64,000 nucleotides of DNA, taken from assembly GCF_000349845.1 (NCBI RefSeq), contig NC_020829.1, positions 1,240,001 through 1,304,000 on the forward strand, given 5' to 3'. The notes beneath the pieces are model-generated. The model was not told the DNA's origin. It did not search any database and saw nothing but the letters and a program-made list of their open reading frames with translations. Numbering within the stretch: the first letter of the stretch is position 1; every line of letters starts with the position of its first letter. Position numbers and translations under genes: made by a program. Origin of the DNA: Pseudomonas sp. ATCC 13867 (GTDB taxonomy: Bacteria > Pseudomonadota > Gammaproteobacteria > Pseudomonadales > Pseudomonadaceae). Shown piece by piece: positions 39,533 through 48,648 of this stretch.

Positions 39533-41242
39533 ATGGGACGCGAACGGCAGCGAGGCGCAATCGGCATCATGGCGGCAGGGACGCTGCTGCTGGCGCTGGT
39601 CTGCCTGGCGCTGGTGATCGACACCGGTCGCCTGTACTACGAGCAGCGCAAGTTGCAGCGGGTGGCCGATATGGCGGCGCTGGAGGCGGCTGGGCAGAGC
39701 GGGATGTGCGGTACACAGGATTCGACAACGATCCAGGGATACGTGACGGCGAGTGCAGCGAAGAATGGTTTCGTCGCGGCGGCCGGTGAAGAGTTGACGG
39801 GTGTTCTGGGGACTATTGAGCTGAAGGACGAGGATGGACTTCCGCTGTCACGCCGCGGGTTCAGTCCCGGAGGCAATCTTGCGGACTCTGTGAAGGTCCG
39901 GGTCACTCATAATGTACCGTCGAGCCTGATCCTCAACGTCGCCAGCGTATTCAAGGGAGTGCCGGTGCAGACGCAACTGAGGGCAGAGGCCGTGGCAAGG
40001 CGTACGGCTCTCGGCGCGTTATCCGCCGGAAGTGGTCTGCTGGACCTGGACTCCGGCAAGTCAGCACTGCTCAATGGACTGCTGGGCTCGCTGTTGGGGA
40101 TCACGCTCAACCTGGACGTTGCGAGTTACAACGGCATCGCGGGTGCCAATCTCTCGCTGCGTGACCTGGCTACGCAGTTGGACCTGAGTGTCGGCACGGT
40201 GGATGAACTCGTCAACACCAATGTCGGTGTCGCCCAGTTGCTCGAGGCAGCGGTCAATGCGGTTAGTGCCTCCAATACAGCAGGAGTCGACACTGCCTTG
40301 CTTGGCAATGCGCTGGCAGCGGTGAAGGTTCCCATCACAAGAATTGACCTGGCGTCGATCTTGAGCGTCGCCACTCCCAGTGAGTTGCCCGATACGGCGC
40401 TGGATTCGCAGGTGAATCTGCTGGATCTGCTGATGGCCACGGCGATGGCGGCGAACAAGGAAGCGGCGGTGAGTATTCCTACCGTGGTTTTGTCCGTGCC
40501 TGGAGTAGGCGGGGTGGGGGTATCGCTCTACGTCATTCAACCGCCACAGGTTGCCGTTGGGTATCCGGGAAAGAATGCCGATGGTTCCTGGCGGACCGAT
40601 GCTAGGCCAGCGCAAGTCAGGCTGTCGTTGGAGGCGACGGCCAATGTGTTGGGGATCGTTTCGACGGAGATCAATCTGAGTCTGCGTGCGATCAGCGGGC
40701 ATGCGGCATTGGCGAGTATTCAATGCGGGGGAGTCGCGCACTCTTCAACAGCCACAATTCAGGCTGCGGCCAGTCTTGCAACCATCGAGAAATTGAGTTT
40801 CAACACGACGGTGCTGGGTGGTGGCCTGGCTTCGGTCAACATCACGCCACGGCCGGGCAGCGTTCCGCTCATGGTCGATATCGGTAGTAACGTCGATCAG
40901 TCGCTGAACTTTGATATACCCAGTCGCGCCAGCCTGCCCAGCGCCGCACAGAGGATATCAGCGCCCGTGGGCGGCGCGTTGGCCAACGGGCTGGGCGATA
41001 TTGGTCGCAACCTTCAAGTGGAGATCAAGCTCCTCGGAGGAGTGCTTGGTGGGTTGATCAATGGCGTGGTCAACAGTGTGGCGGACTTGACCTCCGGATT
41101 GACCGCTGCGTTGGCTCCGATCCTTTCTGCACTAGGAGCCCAGGTACTGGACCCTTTACTCAGCTTGCTCGGCATCCAGGTGGGCAACCTCGATGTCCGT
41201 CTTATCGATCTGCAAACTCAAACCAACGAACTGCTGATCTGA
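39533..41242 (+). CDS. tadG: TadG-like pilus-assembly protein
   Basis: The 569-residue protein has an N-terminal Tad-type membrane segment (RGAIGIMAAGTLLLALVCLA), then a long, largely periplasmic region rich in small residues, Leu and Val (for example the LNGLLGSLLGITLNLDVASY stretch). TadG-type proteins are minor pseudopilins or adhesin-like anchors of the Tad pilus. From about 39.7 kb the coding sequence is visibly less GC-rich at third positions than tadZABCD. It ends the operon; a bulged inverted repeat without a T tract follows (41245-41275). Confidence 0.88.
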   Translation: MGRERQRGAIGIMAAGTLLLALVCLALVIDTGRLYYEQRKLQRVADMAALEAAGQSGMCGTQDSTTIQGYVTASAAKNGFVAAAGEELTGVLGTIELKDEDGLPLSRRGFSPGGNLADSVKVRVTHNVPSSLILNVASVFKGVPVQTQLRAEAVARRTALGALSAGSGLLDLDSGKSALLNGLLGSLLGITLNLDVASYNGIAGANLSLRDLATQLDLSVGTVDELVNTNVGVAQLLEAAVNAVSASNTAGVDTALLGNALAAVKVPITRIDLASILSVATPSELPDTALDSQVNLLDLLMATAMAANKEAAVSIPTVVLSVPGVGGVGVSLYVIQPPQVAVGYPGKNADGSWRTDARPAQVRLSLEATANVLGIVSTEINLSLRAISGHAALASIQCGGVAHSSTATIQAAASLATIEKLSFNTTVLGGGLASVNITPRPGSVPLMVDIGSNVDQSLNFDIPSRASLPSAAQRISAPVGGALANGLGDIGRNLQVEIKLLGGVLGGLINGVVNSVADLTSGLTAALAPILSALGAQVLDPLLSLLGIQVGNLDVRLIDLQTQTNELLI

Positions 41243-41244
41243 CC

Positions 41245-41275
41245 CAGTGGGATGCCCTGCGCCAGGCATCCACTG
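41245..41275. terminator. Inverted repeat between tadG and pprB
   Basis: CAGTGGGATGCC and GGCATCCACTG pair with one bulged G between the convergent genes. There is no T tract, so terminator function is only possible. Confidence 0.4.
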
Positions 41276-41287
41276 TTGGTCTGGGGA

Positions 41288-42109
41288 TCAGTGCACCGCG
41301 CTGCTGGGCGAGGCGCTGGGGGAGAGTGCCAGGGCCAGTTGCGTGCGGTTGTGCATGTGCATCAGGCGCAGCACCTGGGAGACGTAGAGCTTCACGGTGT
41401 TTTCCGTGATGCCCAGGTCGTAGGCGATCTGGTAGTTGGTCAGGCCCTTGCTGACCAGCCGCGCCACCGCCTGCTGGCGGGGGGAGAGCTTGTTGAACAG
41501 CGGATTGTTCACCACCGGCGCGATCTGCTCGGCGCTGCTGGGCAAACTTTCCGGCGCCTCGGACGCTTCCTGCTTGAGGACGCTGGACTGGCCGCCGCCG
41601 TGCACTTCGTACTTGATCTTGTGGATATCCCGCGAGATCGAGTTGAGCGATTCGGCGAGGTACTCCAGGCGCTGGTTCACCTGGCTCAGGCTGAGCTGGC
41701 TGCGGATGCGCTCGTGCAGGCGCGCTTCCAGGCGCTCCAGGCCCTTGAGCAGGTCCATCGGCGCGACCGGCTTCTGGTAGTAGTCGGCGACGCCGACGCG
41801 CATCGCCTCGATCACTTCCTGGCTGCCCTGCTGACCGGTGAGGATGATGGTTTCGAAGAAGCGCCCGTTGCCGGCGATCTCCTTGAGCGCTTCGACCACG
41901 CGGATGCCGTTGTCCCGTCCAAGCCCCAGGTCGCAGATCACCAGGCCGATAGAGCTGTCGTTGCGGAACTTCTGCAGTGCGCTGTCCTTGTTGTCGCTGA
42001 CGACGCAGCGATAACCACTGTTTTCCAGAAGTTCGGAAAGCTCGGCGGTGACCTGGGGTTCGTCGTCGATAACCATCACGCTGAAGCGACGATTGGCCGG
42101 TTTGTCCAT
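41288..42109 (-). CDS. pprB: LuxR-type response regulator PprB
   Basis: PprB activates the Flp/Tad pilus and other adhesins in P. aeruginosa. The 273-residue product has a receiver domain (acidic pair VIDDEP, phospho-acceptor in GLVICDLGLGRDNG, Lys in YYQKPV) and, after a linker of about 60 residues, a LuxR-type helix-turn-helix (LSPRQQAVARLVSKGLTNYQ, ENTVKLYVSQVLRL). Its partner kinase pprA is encoded 1.3 kb away. A 146-base region upstream, carrying GGTATTA, suggests its own promoter separate from fppA. Confidence 0.96.
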   Translation of the reverse strand: MDKPANRRFSVMVIDDEPQVTAELSELLENSGYRCVVSDNKDSALQKFRNDSSIGLVICDLGLGRDNGIRVVEALKEIAGNGRFFETIILTGQQGSQEVIEAMRVGVADYYQKPVAPMDLLKGLERLEARLHERIRSQLSLSQVNQRLEYLAESLNSISRDIHKIKYEVHGGGQSSVLKQEASEAPESLPSSAEQIAPVVNNPLFNKLSPRQQAVARLVSKGLTNYQIAYDLGITENTVKLYVSQVLRLMHMHNRTQLALALSPSASPSSAVH

Positions 42110-42255
42110 GACTGCACGCTCCTTGAAGGCATATTGCTTAGTTCTTATCGTCCGGCCATCGAGGTTCCGCAGCCGGTTTTTATATCAGGTGACGGATGGT
42201 ATTAACCCATAGCATATAGTCGTTAAGTTTGAGGGGCGCCATGTGAAGAATTTGT
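42110..42255. promoter_or_regulatory. pprB upstream region
   Basis: The region lies between the fppA stop and the pprB start on the minus strand. It is AT-rich around 42180-42230 and contains TAATACC on the minus strand (42198-42204), 89 bases from the pprB start. No clear -10/-35 pair was chosen. Confidence 0.4.
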
Positions 42256-42744
42256 TCAATGGAAAAATGAGAGGTACGTCAGAAGTCCGGCGAACAGGGA
42301 AAATATAAAAGGGAATGCCTTGAACCTTGACGGTAACAGTCGCGCCAGTTTCGTCTGGAAATGAGCCGGAAGCCGATCCGAACCGATCAAGAGTTTGCTG
42401 ACAAGCATCAGCACCAGGCTGATCAGGCTCGCCAGTGCCAGCACATAGAGCAGCAGTTGTGGGTGGCTGGCCAGGGCCAGGGCGACCAGCGCCTTGACGT
42501 CGGCGGCGCCCAGTTTGCCCAGCAGGTAGCCCGGTACGCTCAGCAGCAGCGCCAGGAGGGTCGCAACCAGTGCGGCCTGCGGTGTGTGGCCGGTCAGCGT
42601 GTGGCCTTCGACCAGCAGGAAGGCGGCGGCGAGCAGCGCGCCGCCGAGGGTCAGCAGGTTGCTCACGCGCAGACGCGTCAGGTCCTGGTAGGCGCACACC
42701 GCGAACCAGCCCAGCAGCAGGAGTTTGGCCAGCATCGGGAACAT
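42256..42744 (-). CDS. fppA: Type IVb prepilin peptidase FppA
   Basis: FppA is the aspartic protease that removes the leader of Flp and the pseudopilins. The 162-residue protein has about five membrane segments and the A24 family Asp residues: one in YQDLTRLRVSNL near residue 22, the second in KLGAADVKALVAL, where the usual GxGD reads GAAD. It lacks the N-terminal methylase domain found in PilD, as expected for a Tad peptidase. It is divergent from the TadE/F-like gene. Confidence 0.93.
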   Translation of the reverse strand: MFPMLAKLLLLGWFAVCAYQDLTRLRVSNLLTLGGALLAAAFLLVEGHTLTGHTPQAALVATLLALLLSVPGYLLGKLGAADVKALVALALASHPQLLLYVLALASLISLVLMLVSKLLIGSDRLPAHFQTKLARLLPSRFKAFPFIFSLFAGLLTYLSFFH

Positions 42745-42942
42745 CCCTATTCACACCAAAGAATTAATACCTTATACCGGGAATGTCTCTTCGCCAGCAG
42801 CATCTAGTATTGATCGATAAGTGTCGGTATCCGCCAGAAGTTTCTTCAGGAATCTTTCCCGCGGTCGATAAGCTGAATGAACGATCAATTATAAAAACCG
42901 AGCGATCGATCAACTATCGAAGTTATTCGAGGAGTGCTGCGC
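42745..42942. promoter_or_regulatory. fppA/tadE-like divergent intergenic region
   Basis: These 198 AT-rich bases hold TAATACC at 42765-42771, the motif shared with the flp/rcpC and pprB regions, followed by TTATACC. There are several GATCGAT/CGATC-type short repeats near 42811-42818 and 42902-42911. I see no reading frame. Confidence 0.4.
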
Positions 42943-43422
42943 ATGAAAGGAATCGGAAGTTCCCAGGGGCAGCGTGGGGCGGTGGCGATCGAGTTCGCCG
43001 CGGTTTTCGTGTTGTTCTTCGCGGTACTCTACGGTTTGCTCGGTTATTGCGTGCCACTCTTGATGCTGCAGGCCTTCAATGACGCCGCCGCGTCAGGGGC
43101 GCGCATTGCCATTTCGGTCAATCCGCAGGCCGACAATTATGAAACCCAGTTGCATCAGGTGGTGACGGATGAGGTGGACAAGCGCCTGGCTTGGATGCCG
43201 GATGCCTGGCACCAGGGCTGCTATGGCGGCTCGTACCTGGAGGATGCACCGCTGCCCACCGAGACGATAGGCGAAGAGGAGCGCGTCTACACCCGTATCA
43301 ACGTTTGCGTCAGCTATCCCTACATGGCTTCGCCCATCGTGCCGCTGCTCACCTTGCCGGGCATTGGCACCATCCCGCGTCTGCCGGACGTTCTCAAGGG
43401 CAAGGCCACCCTATTGTTCTAA
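42943..43422 (+). CDS. TadE/TadF-like pseudopilin
   Basis: The 159-residue protein starts at the ATG at 42943, with GAGGAG upstream; the GTG at 42934 is too close to that site. Its N-terminus GQRGAVAIEFAAVFVLFFAV carries a class IVb-type processing site (G before AVAIEF) and a hydrophobic helix, the TadE-like signature. The remainder is periplasmic with two Cys residues. FppA, encoded divergently, is the expected peptidase. The next gene is the sensor kinase pprA, 8 bases on. Confidence 0.9.
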   Translation: MKGIGSSQGQRGAVAIEFAAVFVLFFAVLYGLLGYCVPLLMLQAFNDAAASGARIAISVNPQADNYETQLHQVVTDEVDKRLAWMPDAWHQGCYGGSYLEDAPLPTETIGEEERVYTRINVCVSYPYMASPIVPLLTLPGIGTIPRLPDVLKGKATLLF

Positions 43423-43430
43423 GGACCGCG

Positions 43431-46214
43431 ATGTTCGATTTCTTCCGCTCCCTGACGGGCTCCCGGGACGATGAGCCTCCGGCCCCCGCGCCGAACCGCC
43501 CGCTGGCCGCGCGGCGGCGCCCGGCGCTGACGGCCGAGGAAGTGGCACCGCCGACGGCCGCGGCGCACTGGGATATCTGGCTGGAGCTGGACGGCCGTGA
43601 TCGCGTGGTGGCCCACGGCGGTCGGCAGGTGCATCGGCTGCTGTTGCCCGCCGGCGGCTCCCTGGCGTTGCCCGTACTGGGAGACTATCTGGAGCGCCGG
43701 GTGCCCGGCAGCATGCCGTTGACCGGCCTGCGGGGCGGCGAGCGGGTCGACCTGGCGCTGCGCAGCACCGGCGATCTGCCGCTGGTGTGCCGCTTCCAGG
43801 CGGTCCTGCAGGCCGACGAGCACTGCCTGTTGCTGGGCACCGACATTTCCGACCTGAACTGGCAGTCCGACAACCAGCAGCACAAGCTGCAATGCCTGAA
43901 CCTCAGCAAGCTGCTGCTGGCGCGCCTGCGCCATAGCTCGCAGCGGCGCCTGAACGACGCGGTGGGCGAGGTGCTGGAGTCCTTCTGTGGGGCGTTCCAG
44001 ATGCGCTCGATGGCGTTGGCGCTGGAGTCGGTGGAGGGCGTGCTGAAGGTCTTCGCCTGTCATCTCCAGCCGGGTCTCGACAGCCTGCTGCGCGAGGGTC
44101 TGACGCTGCCCGATGGAGAACTGAGGCGGGCCACCGGCGCTTACCTGCTGGAAACCGCTGCAGGCCCCTCCGAACTGTTGCGGATGCTCTGCTGCGAGTG
44201 CCTGTACCTGGTGCCGGCGCCGGTCCGTGGCGGCCGCCTGGCGGGGTTGCTCGCCGAACCCGCGGTGCCGGGCGGCAGCGGGGCGGGGCCGCAGCCCGGC
44301 GACTGGCAGTACCTGGCGGAAATCCTCGCCAACCTGGTGCATGAACGTTCCGAGCTGCATAGCCTGCGCGACAGCAGCCGGCGTCTGAACCTGCTGCAGG
44401 ACATGGTCGGCGGCGGCTGGTGGCGGATGCGCATGGCCGAGGGAGTGTTCGAGTTGTCGCCGGCGGTGGCGGCCTGCCTCGGGCTCGCCGCCGGGCAGGG
44501 CGAGCTGGCCCTGGCCGACCTGCTCTCGATGCTGCACCCGGCCGATGCCGATGAACTCAGCCTGCGCCTGCGCAACCTGCAGCCCGGCGCGCGACTGGTG
44601 CAGGACCTGCGCCTGCGCGCCCGGGCGTCCACGCAGACGCGCCGCTGGCTGCGCCTGCAAGGGCGGATGCAGGCGCGGGCCGGCGACCAGATGATGGATG
44701 GCGTGCTGCTGGACATCAGCGAGGGCAAGCTGCAGGAAGAACAGGCCCTGGCGGCCCACGCCCGGCTGCGCAACCTGATCGATAGCGCCCCGGTGGTGAT
44801 CTATGTGCAGCGGGTGGAGGAGGGTCACCTGATCCCCGAGTTCTACAGCGAGAGCGCCGGCAACCTGCTGGGGCTCGACCTGCAGGGGCAGAGCTGGCAG
44901 GCGCTGGCCGAACGGGTGCACCCCGAGGACCTGGAAATCTTCCTCGCCCGTGGCCGCGAGCTGCTGCGCGAGGGGCGGGTCCGCAGCGAATACCGCCTGT
45001 GCGACAGTGCCGGCGAGTGGCACTGGCTGTATGACGAGGCCAAGCTGCTGCGCGACATCCAGGGCCTGCCGCAGGAGGCGGTCGGCCTCTGGCTGGACGT
45101 CACCGAGCAGCATCTGGCGGCGCTGCAGATCGCCGAAAGCGAGGAGCGCTACCGGGTGCTGGTGGAAGACTCGCCGGCGTTGATCTGCCGCTACGCCCCG
45201 GATCTCACCCTGACCTTCATCAACCACACCTTCGCCCAGGTGCTGGACGAGCCGGTGGAGGCGCTGCTCGGGCGGCGCCTGGACGAATGGGTGTCCGCCC
45301 AGGATTGCAGCGCCCTGCGTGCCCGCCTGGTGGGTGGCGATGTGCCGGCGGCCGGCGATGATTCCTGGGAACTGCGTTTCAGCCTGCCGGGCCAGCGCAA
45401 CCTCTGGCTGGTGTGGGCGGATCGCCCCTTGCTGGACGTCGACGGGCGCCTCCTGGAGGTGCAGGCCGTCGGGCGCGACAACACCGCCGTGCGCCGTGCC
45501 CAGCAGCAGTTGGCGCAGGGTGCGAAGATGGCCAGCCTGGGCGAGATGGTCAGCGGCATGACCCATGAGATGAAGCAGCCCCTGCACGTGATGCGCATGG
45601 CGCTGTACAACGCCCGCCAGCGCCTGGAGGATGTCGGGTACCTGACGGAGAAGATCGAGCGGGCGGATGCGCAGATCGACCGGCTGTCCCGGGTGGTCGG
45701 CCATATGGGCGTGTTCAGCCGCACCTCCGAACTGGAAATGTCGCCCTTCGATCCCTTCCAGGCCTGCGAGGGCACACTGGAGCTGATGGGGGACGGCCTG
45801 ACGCAGCAGGGCATCCTGCTGGAATGCCGGCCACCGGCGCAGCGAGTGACGGTCTGCGGTTTCTCCGATCAGTTGGAGCAGGTGCTGATCAACCTGCTGG
45901 CCAACGCGCGCGATGCGCTGCTCGGTCGGGAAGGCGAGGGCGCGCGCTGGATCGGCCTGTCGCAGGAGCCCTGTGCCGATCCGGGATGGGTCGAACTGCA
46001 CGTACGGGACAACGCCGGCGGTATCGACGAGGCCCTGATGGAGCGGATTTTCGAGCCGTTCTTCACCACCAAGCCGATCGGCAAGGGCACCGGCCTCGGG
46101 CTGTCGGTGAGCCATGACCTGATCCGCAACATGGGCGGCAGCCTGTCGGTGGACAACTACAAGGGCGGGGCGCGCTTCAGAGTACGCCTGCCGCTGCAGC
46201 CAGCGATCGGCTGA
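43431..46214 (+). CDS. pprA: Sensor histidine kinase PprA
   Basis: PprA is the partner kinase of PprB. I start at the ATG at 43431 ([20 protein letters not shown]), 8 bases after the previous stop; the open frame upstream belongs to another frame of the TadE-like gene. The 927-residue product has no clear membrane segment. An N-terminal region of about 400 residues is unassigned. PAS-like domains follow near residues 310-430, 440-560 and 565-690, then the H-box [20 protein letters not shown] and the ATP domain ([20 protein letters not shown]). The unusual MKQP in place of NNPL marks a distinct kinase class. Confidence 0.93.
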   Translation: MFDFFRSLTGSRDDEPPAPAPNRPLAARRRPALTAEEVAPPTAAAHWDIWLELDGRDRVVAHGGRQVHRLLLPAGGSLALPVLGDYLERRVPGSMPLTGLRGGERVDLALRSTGDLPLVCRFQAVLQADEHCLLLGTDISDLNWQSDNQQHKLQCLNLSKLLLARLRHSSQRRLNDAVGEVLESFCGAFQMRSMALALESVEGVLKVFACHLQPGLDSLLREGLTLPDGELRRATGAYLLETAAGPSELLRMLCCECLYLVPAPVRGGRLAGLLAEPAVPGGSGAGPQPGDWQYLAEILANLVHERSELHSLRDSSRRLNLLQDMVGGGWWRMRMAEGVFELSPAVAACLGLAAGQGELALADLLSMLHPADADELSLRLRNLQPGARLVQDLRLRARASTQTRRWLRLQGRMQARAGDQMMDGVLLDISEGKLQEEQALAAHARLRNLIDSAPVVIYVQRVEEGHLIPEFYSESAGNLLGLDLQGQSWQALAERVHPEDLEIFLARGRELLREGRVRSEYRLCDSAGEWHWLYDEAKLLRDIQGLPQEAVGLWLDVTEQHLAALQIAESEERYRVLVEDSPALICRYAPDLTLTFINHTFAQVLDEPVEALLGRRLDEWVSAQDCSALRARLVGGDVPAAGDDSWELRFSLPGQRNLWLVWADRPLLDVDGRLLEVQAVGRDNTAVRRAQQQLAQGAKMASLGEMVSGMTHEMKQPLHVMRMALYNARQRLEDVGYLTEKIERADAQIDRLSRVVGHMGVFSRTSELEMSPFDPFQACEGTLELMGDGLTQQGILLECRPPAQRVTVCGFSDQLEQVLINLLANARDALLGREGEGARWIGLSQEPCADPGWVELHVRDNAGGIDEALMERIFEPFFTTKPIGKGTGLGLSVSHDLIRNMGGSLSVDNYKGGARFRVRLPLQPAIG

Positions 46215-46217
46215 GCA

Positions 46218-46250
46218 AAAAAAACGCCTGCGGATGCAGGCGTTCTTCCG
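46218..46250. terminator. Bidirectional terminator between pprA and the PiT gene
   Basis: The stem CGCCTGC/GCAGGCG (46225-46231, 46236-46242) with a GGAT loop is preceded by eight A residues, giving a T tract on the minus strand. It ends the PiT gene and probably pprA too. Confidence 0.88.
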
Positions 46251-46265
46251 GGTGCCGGGGTGGGC

Positions 46266-47735
46266 TCAGACGAACTTCGAGGTGAGCCAGAACAGACCGG
46301 CGGCCAGGCTCATCGACGCGGGCAGGGTCAGCACCCAGGCCAGGACGATGTTGCGGACCGTGCTGCCTTGCAGGCCGCTGCGATTGGCTACCATCGTGCC
46401 GGCCACGCCCGAGGACAGCACGTGGGTGGTGGAAACCGGCAGGCTGTAGATGTTGGCCAGGCCGATGGCGGCGGTGGCTGTGAGCTGGGCGCTGATGCCC
46501 TGGGCATAGCTCATGCCCTGCTTGCCGATCTTCTCGCCGACGGTGAGCACCACGCGCTTCCAGCCGACCATCGTGCCGATGCCCAGGGCCAGGGCGACGG
46601 CGATGATGACCCAGAACGGCGCGTATTCGGTGGTGCTGGTCAGGTCCTTGCGCAGCTTCTCGAGGTCCGCCTTCTCACGGGACGGCAGCTCGGCCAGCTT
46701 GCCGACCTTCTTCGCGGTGTCGTCCAGGCACAGCAGGTAGCGGCGTACCTGCACGCGGGCGTCGCTGCTCAGGTCGGCGTAGCTGGAGATGCCGCGCAGG
46801 TCGCCCAGCAGGCCATTGAGGGTGGCCTCGGTCTGCTTCGGATCGCAGCGGTAGAGGTCCGGCATGTCGGAGCCGCTGGTCTTGCCCAGGGCCAGCATTT
46901 CGCCGAGGGTCTCGGAGTGGCGCTGGTAGAACTGCTGCAGGTGGGTGGCGGAGTCGCGGGTACGCTCGATCTGGTAGGTGGTGCTGTTCAGGTCGAGCAC
47001 GAACTGGGCCGGGACGATGCCGATCAGCACCAGCATGATCAGGCCGATGCCTTTCTGGCCGTCGTTGGAGCCGTGCACGAAGCTCACGGTCATGGCCGAG
47101 ATCACCAGCACCAGGCGGTTCCAGAACGGTGGGTGCTTCTTCTCGTCGACGTCGCGACGGGTTTCCGGCGTCTTGTGCATCTTCGACAGCGGATACATCC
47201 ACTTCAGGCCGATCAGCAGCGCGGCGGCGACCAGGAAGCCGGCCAGCGGCGAGAAGATCAGCGACAGGCCGATGTCGATCGCCTTGCCCCAGTTGATCCC
47301 GTCGGCCAGCGGCACGTCGGTGATCAGTGCATTGGCCAGGCCCACGCCGAGGATCGAGCCGATCAGGGTGTGCGAGCTGGAGGCGGGGATGCCGAAGTAC
47401 CAGGTGCCGAGGTTCCAGGTAATGGCGGCGGCGAGCAGCGAGAACACCATGACCAGGCCGTGGCCGGTGTTCACGTTGATCAGCAGCTCCACCGGCAGCA
47501 GGTGGACGATGGCGTAGGCGACGCCGACACCGCCGAGCAACACGCCGAGGAAGTTGAAGATGCCGGAGAGGATCACCGCGCGGTAGGGCGACATGGCCTT
47601 GGTGTAGATGACCGTGGCCACCGCGTTGGCGGTGTCATGGAAGCCGTTGATGAACTCGAAGGCGAGTACGAACGCCAGTGCCAGCACCAGGCTGACACCC
47701 ACCCAGATATCGAGTCCGCTGAAGAGATCGAACAT
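46266..47735 (-). CDS. Low-affinity inorganic phosphate transporter, PiT family
   Basis: PiT carriers import phosphate, as a metal-phosphate complex, with protons. I start at the ATG at 47735 (MFDLFSGLDIWVGVSLVLAL), giving 489 residues. Both PiT signature repeats are present: GFHDTANAVATVIYTKAMSP near residues 34-53 and GSNDGQKGIGLIMLVLIGIV near residues 220-240. About ten membrane segments flank a large hydrophilic central loop. The upstream region shows no obvious Pho box. It shares a terminator with pprA. Confidence 0.94.
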   Translation of the reverse strand: MFDLFSGLDIWVGVSLVLALAFVLAFEFINGFHDTANAVATVIYTKAMSPYRAVILSGIFNFLGVLLGGVGVAYAIVHLLPVELLINVNTGHGLVMVFSLLAAAITWNLGTWYFGIPASSSHTLIGSILGVGLANALITDVPLADGINWGKAIDIGLSLIFSPLAGFLVAAALLIGLKWMYPLSKMHKTPETRRDVDEKKHPPFWNRLVLVISAMTVSFVHGSNDGQKGIGLIMLVLIGIVPAQFVLDLNSTTYQIERTRDSATHLQQFYQRHSETLGEMLALGKTSGSDMPDLYRCDPKQTEATLNGLLGDLRGISSYADLSSDARVQVRRYLLCLDDTAKKVGKLAELPSREKADLEKLRKDLTSTTEYAPFWVIIAVALALGIGTMVGWKRVVLTVGEKIGKQGMSYAQGISAQLTATAAIGLANIYSLPVSTTHVLSSGVAGTMVANRSGLQGSTVRNIVLAWVLTLPASMSLAAGLFWLTSKFV

Positions 47736-48026
47736 GAAGTTTCTATGACCGGTCGGAGACGGGGCGGCGATTATGCCAGAAGCGATGAGCACCGTATTCA
47801 GCCTGAAACGGTTTCTCGAATTTGCGCGACGCCACGTCGCACGGCGCTTTCAGGCAGGGTGGAAAAAACTTGCAATGCTTCCACACCGGGCCGCCGGCCC
47901 GTCGAATGAATGTTTTGAGGTCTGTACCGGACTCCCCCACGGAGTCCTCCCCACCCGGTAGCGACGACCTTCCCACGGTAAAGAATCGGCTGGGTCGGCT
48001 GGCCACGGGAGCGTTCGTACCCGGAC
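47736..48026. other. Intergenic region upstream of the PiT gene
   Basis: The region holds no convincing gene. A perfect 7-bp stem, GGACTCC/GGAGTCC, lies at 47929-47947 without a T tract. No Pho box was found by eye. Confidence 0.4.
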
Positions 48027-48248
48027 CTACGGTTTAAGGGACGTAGCTTCCTGTTCCTTTTTCAGTCGTTGTTCTTCGATCTTTTCCAGTTCCCGGTCGA
48101 AGGCCTTGTCGAGCAGGTTGCGGCGCTTGCGCCACGGCTTTCGTTCGGGGTCCGGCTGGGCGGCATACAGTGTGACTTCGCCGCCGTACACATCCTTGTA
48201 GCGTTGCTCCTGGCGCTCCAGTTCCGCGCGCAGTTCGTCTTTGGTCAC
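48027..48248 (-). CDS. Small charged hypothetical protein
   Basis: I start at a GTG at 48248, with AGGA 7 bases upstream (product MTKDELRAELERQEQRYKDV), rather than the upstream ATG at 48290. The 73-residue protein is very rich in Lys, Glu and Arg. A predicted helix at the N-terminus and another at the C-terminus (DRELEKIEEQRLKKEQEATS) look like coiled coils around a short GGEVTLYAAQPDPERKPW strand. I recognise no family with confidence. It has no membrane segment. Confidence 0.7.
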   Translation of the reverse strand: MTKDELRAELERQEQRYKDVYGGEVTLYAAQPDPERKPWRKRRNLLDKAFDRELEKIEEQRLKKEQEATSLKP

Positions 48249-48648
48249 GATGTGTCCTGATGACAGAGATAGGTCGTTGCCGGTGGGCATCCCGCCTGGA
48301 CACCGCCCGAGGCAGTGTAGGCGGTGGCCATGACAGCGCCGGGACGACCGGAAACGGCGCGGATTATAACCTCTCGCAGGGGTCGCCCGGACGAATACCG
48401 CCGACGGACGGCGCCAGGCCAGGAACGGCGGGCCCTGCAGAGAGGCTCAGTCGGGTGCGCTTGCAGCCCGGGCGCTGACAGTGTTCCTCAAGGAGGAACT
48501 CGGCGACGACCGCGTCGGCCAGGTTGACGTTGGTGGCCGCGCCTCCGCACGTTGATCGGCGCCGAGGTGCCGGCATTGGCCCCTCGGGTCGCCAATGTGG
48601 GCGTGCGAGCTACGCTGAGAAAGGCAATCCATCCTGGGAGACCTCTCC
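48249..48648. other. Intergenic region with one doubtful reading frame
   Basis: These 400 bases separate the small charged gene from psiF. A minus-strand frame at 48364-48576 has high third-position GC over its middle and is listed separately. No hairpin terminator or known motif was seen. The last 30 bases carry the psiF ribosome site. Confidence 0.4.
48364..48576 (-). CDS. Doubtful 70-residue reading frame
   Basis: The frame opens at an ATG at 48576 and encodes 70 residues. The middle (VNLADAVVAEFLLEEHCQRP, then GCKRTRLSLSAGP) has protein-like composition and Pseudomonas-like third positions, while the first 14 residues look random. It might be a small gene, or a remnant of a longer one. 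No family is recognised. Confidence 0.3.
   Translation of the reverse strand: MPAPRRRSTCGGAATNVNLADAVVAEFLLEEHCQRPGCKRTRLSLSAGPAVPGLAPSVGGIRPGDPCERL

Noticed and set aside
43419..46115. An 898-codon frame opposite pprA
   Set aside because: Antisense shadow with no domain; pprA carries intact kinase motifs.
47773..47961. A 62-codon plus-strand frame upstream of the PiT gene
   Set aside because: No ribosome site and no codon bias like the neighbours.
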